Shown one piece after another: positions 41,271 to 51,300 of a stretch of DNA of 64,000 bases (position 1 is the first letter of the stretch; the number at the start of each line of letters is the position of its first letter). The position numbers were made by a program, and so were the translations under genes. Where the stretch lies: NCBI GenBank assembly GCA_910578545.1, contig CAJTPT010000004.1:1-64000 (forward strand), read 5' to 3'. The notes under the pieces are model-generated. The model did no database searches. It was given only the letters and a program-made list of their open reading frames with translations, and was not told where the DNA came from. This DNA is from an uncultured Christensenella sp. GTDB lineage: Bacteria > Bacillota > Clostridia > Christensenellales > Pumilibacteraceae.

Positions 41271-41442
41271 ATTACCGTTCCTTTGCCGTCGGATTGTTAT
41301 CGGATTGTTAACTGACGTCTGCATATTTCTTGCCGTAGCGTTTACAAATAAAACGCGCCGTCGACAAAATTCACACCCTTGACGATAGCGCGCTTACAAC
41401 CGTTAGCTTTAAAAAATTTTAATGCCAAGCCGCATGTATTTT

Positions 41443-42006
41443 TTATCCCTCGTAAGAATTGATGATGTCCATAGCGACCTTGCGACGTGCGACGCGCTGT
41501 TCCATCGACTTTTTTTCGATATACTTGTGCGCCTGATCCTCGGTATATCCGTTGGTGCGCATAAGCGCTATTTTTGCCCTGGAAATTATCTTGACGTCCT
41601 CTAACTTGGACATGAGCTGCTCGTTTTTCGCTTTTAAAAGGCGCACACGGGCATTTGACACCGTGATCAACTTGACTGCCTCTAATAGCTGTACCTTTGT
41701 AATCGGGCGCGACAGAGTGATTATTCCGCACTCGTTGAGGTCGTTTTCTATCTGCTCGGTACGCATGCTGTCGTCTATATATATGCCGCCGCAATCGTTA
41801 GTGTCGGCAAGGTTGACGGCAAGCTCGTTGCCTAATTCGTCCATCAATCCGCTGTATATAACAAACAAATCGAACGGACGGCACAGTGACGCGCGCCGCG
41901 CTTCGGCGGCAGTCGAGCAAACCACGCAATTAAGTTTTTCGTGGTATAATACGTCTGTCAGCGCGTGCTGACGGTTAGGCGTACTAGCGACAATCAACGC
42001 GTCCAA
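41443..42006 (-). CDS. ANTAR-domain RNA-binding response regulator
   Basis: 187 residues. A receiver-like N-terminal domain lacks an evident phospho-acceptor Asp (strand FDLFVIYSGLMDELGN carries Asp in a shifted position). A coiled-coil region (ITVSNARVRLLKAKNEQLMS KLED-type) is followed by the ANTAR domain: KIISRAKIALMRTNGYTEDQ, AHKYIEKKSMEQRVARRKVA, MDII, with the conserved Ala, Lys and Arg pattern. ANTAR proteins bind tandem hexaloop hairpins in mRNA and prevent termination. It directly follows glutamine synthetase (28-base gap), an arrangement known in Clostridia, suggesting nitrogen control. Confidence 0.9.
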   Translation of the reverse strand: MDALIVASTPNRQHALTDVLYHEKLNCVVCSTAAEARRASLCRPFDLFVIYSGLMDELGNELAVNLADTNDCGGIYIDDSMRTEQIENDLNECGIITLSRPITKVQLLEAVKLITVSNARVRLLKAKNEQLMSKLEDVKIISRAKIALMRTNGYTEDQAHKYIEKKSMEQRVARRKVAMDIINSYEG

Positions 42007-42034
42007 AAATTACTCCTTTCTCGTTTACGGATGG

Positions 42035-43240
42035 TTAAATATCTGCGTGGAACTCAAAAAGCTCCCAGTCTGTTTTTAGCGCCTGCTCGGCGACCGCGCG
42101 GCGGCGAATAGAGTCCAATACGTCGTCGAACACGCCGGGAACGTACTTGCGCAACCATTCGCTCTTATCGGCAAAATCCAACGATTTATCTATCGAATTG
42201 AACATATACTCGGTATATGCGCCCGGTCCGCGCAGCTTGTACTTGTTTTCTATTCCCTCTCGTCCGGCAGCAAAAATGAGCGACAGAACGGTAAAGATGT
42301 TACACGTGGAATCGGGTGTGCGCATTTGCACGGAGTTGTCGTCGAATATGCGCACCGCACAACCGCGGTTTGCGCTGTACGCAATCGGGAAGCCCGAGCG
42401 AAGCCTACGATAGCTGTTTTGCGTAGGGTTGGCAAAGCACGATATTTCGCGGTAACGCCTAAGCACGCCCTCGGCAAACGCCTTGGACGCCTGCTCGGAA
42501 TTCTTGCCCGAAAGAGTGACCGAAAGGTGCAAGCCGCTACCCGGCTGACTTCCGACCGGCCTAGGCATAAAAGACGCTATCGTGCCGTTAAGCGCGCATA
42601 CGTTTTTGACCGCGGTCTTAAACATTATAAAGTTGCGTGCGGCGGCAGAAGGCTCGGCGCTCTCAAAGTCGACCTCGTTCTGTCCCCAACCGCGCTCGTG
42701 GTGCGAGGAGATCGGTTTTAGCCCCATGTCCTCGAGGCTGACTATAACGTCGCGCCTGAGGTTTTCGCATTTATCGAACGGCGAGCACGCGCAGTAGTCG
42801 GCGTTATCGAACGGAACGAGCACGTTGCCGACGTCCTCTTTAAACACGTAAAACTCGCACTCGGTTCCGACCTTGGCTTTGTAGCCTAAATCGGCAAGCT
42901 TTTTCACCTCGTTGTCCAACAGCGTCATAGGGTCGCACACAAATGGCGTGCCGTCCTCGTTGGATATGTTGCAAAACACGCTGACTACCCTGCCTGCGTG
43001 CGGTCGCCACGGCAACACGGACAGCAACGAGCTGACGGGAATAAGTTTTAAATCCAAGCCGCCAACGCCCGTAATTGCGCCGCTGTCGATGGCAACGCCG
43101 TTTTCAAACGCGTCCTCGAGCTGTGACGAAAGCACGGAAACGTTGCGCTGTCTGCCGAGCAGGTCGCAAAAGGTTAGCTTAATAAACTTGACCTCGTTTT
43201 CCTCAACGTAGTCGAATAATTCGCTTTTTGTGTACTGCAT
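42035..43240 (-). CDS. glnA: Glutamine synthetase family protein (short form)
   Basis: 401 residues, about 40 shorter than GSI-alpha. The beta-grasp domain (FIKLTFCDLLGRQRNVSVLS) and catalytic domain are present: VGTECEFYVF (metal Glu), RGWGQNEVDFESAE, QPGSGLHLSVTLSG (HxHxS variant: here GLHLS), NPTQNSYRRLRSG and AYSANRGCAVRIFDDNSVQM. The last part is reduced and ends DWELFEFHADI, without the usual adenylylation-site Tyr region. It probably makes glutamine from glutamate and ammonia; a related gamma-glutamyl ligase is possible given the shortening. Lies between pgm and an ANTAR regulator in one operon. Confidence 0.88.
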   Translation of the reverse strand: MQYTKSELFDYVEENEVKFIKLTFCDLLGRQRNVSVLSSQLEDAFENGVAIDSGAITGVGGLDLKLIPVSSLLSVLPWRPHAGRVVSVFCNISNEDGTPFVCDPMTLLDNEVKKLADLGYKAKVGTECEFYVFKEDVGNVLVPFDNADYCACSPFDKCENLRRDVIVSLEDMGLKPISSHHERGWGQNEVDFESAEPSAAARNFIMFKTAVKNVCALNGTIASFMPRPVGSQPGSGLHLSVTLSGKNSEQASKAFAEGVLRRYREISCFANPTQNSYRRLRSGFPIAYSANRGCAVRIFDDNSVQMRTPDSTCNIFTVLSLIFAAGREGIENKYKLRGPGAYTEYMFNSIDKSLDFADKSEWLRKYVPGVFDDVLDSIRRRAVAEQALKTDWELFEFHADI

Positions 43241-43261
43241 TTTTCCTCCGACGTTTCAGTC

Positions 43262-44887
43262 TTACATAAACTTTTTGACTTGATCGAGAATAGCCTGTAT
43301 ACGCTCGTTGCCGCCGCGTGCCGCCGTGATATACACCTTTATAAGCGGCTCGGTGCCCGAGGGGCGAACAATAAGCTTGCTTCCGTCCTCCGCCTTAAAC
43401 GATAAAACGTTGGACTTGGGAAGCTCGAACTCGGTTTGGGTCATATAATCGATTGATTTGACGACCTTTGAGCCGTCGATTGCCTTGGGCGGATTTTTGC
43501 GGAAGTCGGTTAAAACCTCTTGCATTCTTTGTGCGCCCGCAATGCCCTCGTAGGTAAAAGAAACCGTCTTGTGATAGTATCTGCCGAACTTGGCATAAAT
43601 ACCGTCCAACACGTCGGCGAGCGTTTTGCCCTCGGCAAGATAGTCCGCCGTCATTTCCGCAACAAGCATACTCGCCACAACGGCGTCCTTATCGCGCACG
43701 TACGAGCCGGAAAGGTAGCCGTAGCTTTCCTCGAACCCGAACACAAACCTATGCCCCTCGCCCGTCTTTTCCAGCCGTTTTATTACCTCGCCTATATACT
43801 TAAATCCCGTCAGCACCTCGACTGCAGTTGCGCCGTAGCTTTCGGCGACGCGCGCAGCGAGGTCGGTTGACACTATCGTTTTGACTACGACGGGGTTTTC
43901 GGGCAATGACTTGGAGTGCGAAAAGATATAGTCCAAAAGAAGCACGCCCATCTCGTTGCCGCTTATCAGTCTGAACTCGTTATTTACTCTGACAGCCGCG
44001 CCTAATCTGTCGGCATCGGGATCGGTGCCTATCACGATATCCGCACCCGTGCGCTTTGCAAGCGCTATCGCAAGCTCGAGCGTTTCGGCTTTTTCGGGAT
44101 TGGGGTACGGCGTGGTGGGAAACGCGCCGTCGGGTCGCGCCTGTTCGGCGACGACTTGCACGTCGTTAAAACCGCGCTCGCGGAACATTTGCGGCACTAT
44201 ATCGCAACCCGTTCCGTTAAGCGGCGTGTATACGATTTTAACCTTACGGCTTTTTCCTATCGAGCGCGAATATACGTTGTCCAAATACTCGCGCGTTAGG
44301 TCGACAAACTCTATCTTGCCGCTCTTTATTCCGTCGTCAAAGTCGTGAGCGTTTACCGAAAAAGTATCGACCTTTTGGATATAACCCAAAATAAGCGCGG
44401 CGGCGCTGTCGGTGACTTGACAGCCGTCCGGGCCGTACACCTTGTAGCCGTTGAACTTGACCGGGTTGTGGCTTGCGGTTATCATTATACCCGCATCGCA
44501 CTTGAGCTGTCTTACCATAAACGACAGATACGGCGTGGGCTGTAACACCTTTGTTATATACGACCTAACGCCGTACGCCGCAAGAACCGAAGCAGCATGG
44601 CGTGCAAACTCCTGCGAAAAGTGACGGGAATCGTAGCTTATAGCGACGGAAGGCGCGTTTTTAAGCCCCAGCAAGTAGTCGGCAAGCCCCTTGGTGACCT
44701 TGCCTATCGTATAGGTATTCAAGCGATTGGTACCCGCGCCGAGTATGCCGCGCAGTCCCGCCGTGCCGAATTCCAAATCCTTATAAAACGCTTCTTGTTT
44801 TTCGTCGTCGGTCATGGACAAAAGTTCGCTCTTATACAGAACCGCTTTTTCCGACCATTCGCGATATTTGCTTTCTACCGAGTCCAT
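43262..44887 (-). CDS. Phosphoglucomutase/phosphomannomutase
   Basis: 541 residues from ATG 44887, chosen because AAAGGAG directly precedes it; an in-frame TTG at 44902 would overlap that site. Alpha-D-phosphohexomutase motifs: GTAGLRGILGAGTNRLNTYT near the start, the phosphoserine loop MITASHNPVKFNGYKVYG, the metal loop IGTDPDADRLGAAV, the sugar loop VFGFEESYGYLSG and the C-terminal phosphate site VRPSGTEPLIKVYI. It interconverts hexose 1- and 6-phosphates for glycan and glycogen metabolism. First gene of the pgm-glnA-ANTAR operon. Confidence 0.95.
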   Translation of the reverse strand: MDSVESKYREWSEKAVLYKSELLSMTDDEKQEAFYKDLEFGTAGLRGILGAGTNRLNTYTIGKVTKGLADYLLGLKNAPSVAISYDSRHFSQEFARHAASVLAAYGVRSYITKVLQPTPYLSFMVRQLKCDAGIMITASHNPVKFNGYKVYGPDGCQVTDSAAALILGYIQKVDTFSVNAHDFDDGIKSGKIEFVDLTREYLDNVYSRSIGKSRKVKIVYTPLNGTGCDIVPQMFRERGFNDVQVVAEQARPDGAFPTTPYPNPEKAETLELAIALAKRTGADIVIGTDPDADRLGAAVRVNNEFRLISGNEMGVLLLDYIFSHSKSLPENPVVVKTIVSTDLAARVAESYGATAVEVLTGFKYIGEVIKRLEKTGEGHRFVFGFEESYGYLSGSYVRDKDAVVASMLVAEMTADYLAEGKTLADVLDGIYAKFGRYYHKTVSFTYEGIAGAQRMQEVLTDFRKNPPKAIDGSKVVKSIDYMTQTEFELPKSNVLSFKAEDGSKLIVRPSGTEPLIKVYITAARGGNERIQAILDQVKKFM

Positions 44888-44979
44888 ATACTCTCCTTTC
44901 AACTTTTTAAAAAAGAGAAATGTACAGCCGTATACACTTCTCTCGGTATTACATTTTGCGGTTAATATTCATCAAAATT

Positions 44980-45008
44980 ATTCTAACAAATTTTTGTTTT
45001 TATGTCAA
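44980..45008 (-). promoter_or_regulatory. Promoter of the pgm-glnA-ANTAR operon
   Basis: Minus-strand TTGACA (45003-45008), 17-base spacer, TAGAAT (44980-44985). Confidence 0.75.
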
Positions 45009-45290
45009 GCATTTACGATAAAAGGAATTTATGATTAATTTGGAATTAGTAATTCGAAATGCGGAATTGCTGCCCGATAAGTAGTGATTAAAAAAGTGAA
45101 AAAGTAAGAGTGCGTGGGCAGAGGAAAAGGATTATGATTTAAGACTTGTACGGCTACGTAGTCTCTTTGTTGTCCTCCACTTGGAAGAGGGCCGTCTTGT
45201 CGGCTGACTGATTACGGCATATGCTTGCACTCTCGGTGTTGCCACAAAAAACAAGAAAAGTCGAGCCCAAGCCCGACAATTCACAATTCA
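45009..45290. other. Gene-free stretch with repeat fragments
   Basis: No convincing gene. It contains TAATTCGAAATGCGGAATTG (near 45049; compare about 29668) and a GTCGGGC-TTGG-GCTCGAC hairpin on the minus strand (45259-45277) of the same type as at 29887 and 56937. The middle portion (45110-45230) shows no recognisable element. Confidence 0.5.
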
Positions 45291-45327
45291 AAAAAGCGCC
45301 GAGATTTTATTCTCGACGCTTTTTTTC
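45291..45327. terminator. Terminator of the giant surface protein gene
   Basis: AAAAAAGCGCCGAGA and TCTCGACGCTTTTTTT pair around TTTTAT; A and T runs on both sides permit either direction. It lies 19 bases beyond the stop. Confidence 0.88.
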
Positions 45328-45345
45328 GTTACGTCATATCACCGC

Positions 45346-48300
45346 TTAGAAGTCGTCGGGATCGAATCCGTCACTGCTCGGCGGTGTCTGTCCCTGTGCG
45401 GGCGGGGTTTGGGCATTGCCCGTGCGAGGCGCCGCGTTGGGGATAGTCGAGTTGGTCGGCTGCGCGCTGCCTACGGGAGCCGCGCCCGTGCCTGCGTTAA
45501 GCTGAAGGCTGTTGGGTGCGGGTGCGCCTGCGCCGCCGCCGAGCATTAACCCGGGATCGCGCATGGTTTGCGCCGCGGGAGGCAAGAAGCCGAATGACTG
45601 ATACTGTGCCGACTGCGAGGACAAGCGCATCATCTCTTCCTCGAGCTCGGTTTCGGATTCCAACAGAGCCTCGATCTCTCTGCGCATCTTACGCTTCTTA
45701 TGGATGATAATGATAAGAAGGATAAGAAGGATGAGGAACAGAAGGATACATGCCAATATAATCCAGAACCACATCCAGTGGGCTTCGATAATCGAAACGA
45801 AGTTTTCCCACCAAGACATTTCAGGCGCGTCCGTGCAGTTTACGGTTATTTCGTACTGATAGCTTCTGCCCGAAAGGTCGGAAACGTTGACCGTTATGAC
45901 GGACTCGCCGCGACGGTGGAACTTGAGCAAGAGATACGCTTCGCTTGTGTCGCCGAAGAAGTCTACATAGTGGTCTACTTCCACCTTAACCTTCTGCGAG
46001 GTTGCAACCGGCGTAATAAAGGTCATAACGTCCTCGGCGTCCATATCGATAAACCAATCGGTCGGCTTAATCTTGATGGTGCGCTTGGCGGGATCGTCAA
46101 GCATCTTAGTCGTGTAGGTATACGACTTTTTGAGAAGCTGAGGAGGGTTGTTGCGTACGACGCGTACGGGAAGCGTGCGATTGACCAACACGTCGCCGGC
46201 GCGGAACGTGACCTTAACGTTTGCCGTGGAATCCTCGGTGTACGCGTAAATGCGCCATTCGGATGACGGCTCGCTGGCTGCGGAAGTCATAACGCCGCCG
46301 CGCACAGCCGCTTCGCCGGGCTTGTAGATGATGAGGTTTTGGGTTCCGCTCTCTTCCATTTCGGCAATCTCGTAGCCGGTTGCGTTATCTTCGCCGAGAA
46401 GGTCGACCACGGTTACCGTACGAGTAACACCGTATACGATCTCCTTTGTCGGAAGCGTTTCGGGTACGTCGTCGAGCGGGTTGGCAATCATAATCTTAAG
46501 CGTAAGGGTTGTGGACTTAAGATCGGATACGCCCGCGCTTGCGCCGTCCTCGTAGCCGCTGTCGTAAATGGTGAATCTGACGGTCTGCTCGCCGAAGACG
46601 CCCTTATAAGGCGTAATACTGAACTTCTGGTGATATTCGTCCGCCCAAGTGATAGTGCAACCTGTTTCGACAAGGTAATACTCTTTGCCGGCGTCATCAC
46701 CGTCTTCCATAATGCCGAACAGGTTGGGACCGAACAGCACAGGCTCGTTAATGCCGCCGCCGATACCGTACATTTCTATCTCGTCGATATAGGTGTAGGT
46801 GTGCGGGGTACGCTTTTCGTTTTCGGGCAACGACGGATCGTAGGCGTCGCCGTTAGCGTCGGTTATAAAGTCGAGTATGCTAAACGTCTTTGCCGCTTTA
46901 GCCGCGTCCTCGTCCTTACCGGAGCCGCTTACGCCCATCATGGTAATTGTCTTGCTTACGTCATCCCTTGCCGCAGGAGCAATGTTATCGACGGTAAGAC
47001 GAATGTTGAGCTTATCATGAGCCGAGCCCTGCACGGAGTCGCGAATCATGATTGAGCATGTAGCTACCTTGCCGCGCTCTGTCGAGATACAAGCAAACGT
47101 GATAGACGAAAGAGTCGGACTGCCGTACGAGTTGATACCGCCGCTGTCTACCGATACGTTGAACAGCGGAATATCGCCGCCCTTGACGGTAGTCGCAATC
47201 TCACCGCCGTCGCTTACAAGACTGTCGCTGTAACCGGAAGGAAGCAGAACGTAAGAGTCCATGTCGATATCGGCATCGTTTATTATATCGGATATCAACA
47301 GAGTGAGCGTCTTGGTGTTTTCGATCTTGGCTTCCAAAACGTATCCGTCGATGTCGGAGTACGTAATGCTGTAGCCGAGAAGTACGGGATCCAAGCTCTT
47401 GAAGGTCTTGTTGCACTTGCCGCATGAGGCGGTATGTGCATTTTCCTGCTTGATGTTTTCGGTCGAACCGCAGTACGGGCACTTGGTTACGGGTACGGTT
47501 TCGGCAATCGTGGGATCGTCGTTTTTGACGGTGACGGTAATCTTGACCGCAACCACTCTGTCTTTGTCGTTGATGGACGGTCTGGGATTGCTGTTTACTG
47601 TATCCGTAGCGTATATGTAAACATCGATGCTGGTAGAAGCGCTTTCGGGATCAACACCTTCTACAGGCGGAATACCCGAGTACACCTTGCGGTTGATAGT
47701 AATAGTTACGGTCTGCTTATCGCCGAGACCGTCACTGCTGACGGTAAGAACGGCAGGCTTTCCTCTTACGCCCGTTTCGGCAACCTCGTACGAGCTGTCG
47801 ATATAAGTTATAGTTTCCTTTCCGTCCGTGCCATCGTAGTTGAGCATGTCGTAGTCGTAGAACAAACCGTGCTGATAGTTAGCCAGGTCGTAAAGGTTCC
47901 ACGTGAGCGAGTCGCCTGCCGTGCCGCTAAACTCGAGGAACGCGGAGTCGCGGCCTGTCTCGCCATCCGCATGAGGATAGCCGTGGTTATACGCGTTGCT
48001 TTCCGCCGCCTGAAGCTTGGAGTTGGCAACCTTGACGTTGATCTCGGCTTCCACCTGAGGCATGGTCGTATTGCCGTCGTTTTTGTAACGCTTAGCGGCA
48101 ATTGCGTACATTGGAATAGGCGCTTCTTTGCCGGATCTAATCGTAACCGAGTTGGGAACAAAGTGAAGCTCTTTACCGTTGTCCGAAATCGTTACGGTAT
48201 AGAATTCTTCTACGTACTCGCAGATAACGCCGTAGTTGGATATGTTGGTTACGTTACCTACCGAATCTACGTACACTCTTGTTATAAGCGCTTTGTCGGC

Positions 48301-51300
48301 GTCAAAGTCCGCGCTTCCGTACGTTGTCGTATTGATTGCGCCATTATCGTCCTGATAAAGAAGTGCGTAAACGGCAATATCGTATTCGGCGGAAACAGCG
48401 TCGGCATCGGGATCCTTGAATATCTTGGCGTCGGCATTCTCGACGAGCGGAATAATGATATCCTCGTTGGCGTTGCCGTCAAGGTCGGAATATTCGAGAT
48501 AGCTCATCAAATTGATGTCGTAAGCCGTTTTGGACGCTTTGGTGACAGCGCGCGGTGCGATAGTTACCTTAATTGTAATTATCTCGGAAGTCGCGCCATG
48601 GGCGTCGCTTACGCGGAACTTAACTTCCGCGACCTCGGCCTTGTCGTTGATAAAGTCGACCGCCGTGATAACTATAGCGCGTGCGGAGGTGTATTCGGCG
48701 CTGACAACGGGCACACCCGTCGGATTGACAAGGTCAAACTGACTGCCGTCCATGTTGGTATAAACATACAGACCGTCGATATCGCGAAGGTCAATGTCCG
48801 CCATAAGACCTATTTCGTTTGCCGTGCTACCCAAGGAAATGGATTTGCTCTCGCCGTACGAAAGTTCCATCGAGTACACGTTTTCCTCTACGTATTTAAT
48901 CGCCGAAGGAAGCTTTGTGTTCTTGGCGTAGGGTGCGGTAGAAAGAACGTTTATGCGCAGTTTTGCGTCGACAAGCGCACCGCTTCCGTCTATAAGCTTT
49001 ACGGTAAGGATCGTATTGATCGCACCAACAGCCGTTATAGACTTACATACGTCGTAAGACGTAGAGGTGTTCTTGTCGTAAACGTACTTATCGCCGTACG
49101 TAGCGGTCTTAATGTAGTTTTCGTCACCCCTATTGGTGAACGATACCGAGTAAATTCTGAGCGTGGACGCCGCGTCGTCGCTACCGAGCACGAGCGAATT
49201 GCCCTTAAAGTCCGCATTGCCGTAAGTAGCGGTGTAGAAGCCGAAGCTGTCGCTCATCTGCTTTGCGGTTTGCTGCGTTCCGCCAAACGGGAACTTAACA
49301 CCCTTTACGCCCAAGCCGCCTGCCGTCGTTCCGTTGTATGCGGGGAAACCGCCCTTGGCGTCGTCGTCGAACTTGGTCGAATCAGACGCATATACGTAGA
49401 AGGTGTCGCCTGTCATCATCGTTATATCTATGACGTCGCTGCCGCTGTACGTATCGGTATTGGGTGTAGGCGCGTCGTTGTTGTACGAGATGTTAAATAC
49501 AAGCGTAACCCTAGCGCCGTTGGAGTCGGCAAACTCGTACGCGATGTTCATTGCGGTCTTGAACGCGCTGTTAGCCAAGAATATAAGCGTGGTCTTGGGC
49601 ATGCTCGTTCCGTCGCCCTGACGAATCTCGACGGGTGACGTATCTTTATCTTTAGAGGGACTGCCGTCGCCGCCCTTGGCAAGATCGTTGAGGTTTACGT
49701 AACCGTATGCGTCGGGCATGACGAGGTAGTCCTTTCTCACCTTCTCGTCGGCAGGGAGCGCGATCCAAACGGGATCGTCGTTCGTGACAAACGTATTATT
49801 CGCGCTGAGAACTATATCGTTATCGCTGAGCAACGTCGACACGTCGATAAAGAATGACGAATTCTTGGAAAGCGCAAGCTTATACATATACTTGTTGTTA
49901 TATGCCGAAGTGGCGCTTACCGTAGATTTGTACATGTTATCCGTTGCCGAAAGCGCGGCTTTGTTGACGTCAATCGGATCGTTGTTTATGTACACCTTTA
50001 CAATCGCCGTGGACCAATAACCCGAAGTGAACGGCGAGTTGTTGTAACGGTCATAGAACAGTATTCTGAACGGATAGTAAACATTGCCGCTTGCATCCTT
50101 TTTGAGATGGTTGTTCTCAAGATACGTATCGAGTTCGTCGGCAGAAATGTTAGGCTGAGTCTTTGCGTTTGGAATAAACTGCAAGGTTGCAGAAGAGCCC
50201 GACTCCGGCGAAATATCGAAGAACTTCTCGTAACCGGGGTTAGGATCATAGTCGTACGGACCGTCGGCAACAATCTCCTCTTTGGTATTGTAATCCTTGT
50301 ATGCGCTGTAGTAAGCAGTAAGGGCATTGGTTGCGGCGGCCTGCGCGGCGTTGCGCGACAGGTCGAGAACGTGATCGACCTCGCTCTCTGTAAGATTGCC
50401 GGTAGCTGACGGCATGTAGAATACAAGCTCGTCGTCGACGTCGGAGTCGTGGTACGCGATGGTATCGGTGGCGGTAATGCTTGACAATTCGCCTTCCGTC
50501 TTGCTCGCTAACTTAATCGACTTGCCCTCGGTCATACCCATGGTCATTTCGACCTTAAGGTCGTTGTCCACAAGTCCGTCGGACATCTTATTATAGTATT
50601 TTACCTGCGGCTTGGTGTTGACAAGATTGATTTCGACTTCCGCATATTCTATGTCACTGCTCTTGTCGGCGTCAATGGTCTTAACCGCGACCGTGAGCTT
50701 GAGCAAGCCCGAAGCGCGTCGACCGCCGTTCTTTTTGACAAACGAGAAGCCGTACTTATCCTCTCTGTACGTGTAGCTACTCATCGAAGAGGTATTCTTG
50801 CCGTCGGAGTTGATTGTAAAACGCTCGCCGTTTATGTAATCGGACTCGTCGGCGTTGAGATTAAGATTAGCCACGTAATTAATGGTGATATACGGGTTGG
50901 AGTTCAAATCGGAACCCGACCATTCGTTTACACCGTCGGACAGTTTAAGGTTTGCAAAAACTTTGGGATCGGTAGCGCTCCAGGTCTGATACTGATCGTC
51001 AAACATGACGTTGCCGACGCCGGGGTTGGTGTTGGTCGACGAACTCAAGTGGCTTGCATTGGCAAACGTTACGTGAGTATTGACCTTGCCATCCGTATTT
51101 TCCGTGCTACCCGTAATGAGCTTAGGCATTGCGATATAGCTCATGGGAACGATCGTCTTGTCGCCTTTGTTTCCGTTGTTGACAACGATCGGATCGTACT
51201 TAAAGCCGCCGTCCGCAAAATGCTTATACGAAAGCGCCGTCGAACCGCCGTCGGTAGTATACGATCTTTCAAAGTACAAGTATTTAAAGTTCTCGGAAAA

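Noticed and set aside
47434..49638. A 734-codon plus-strand open frame opposite the giant surface protein
   Set aside because: Same reason: antisense to a clear minus-strand coding sequence, with no recognisable motif.
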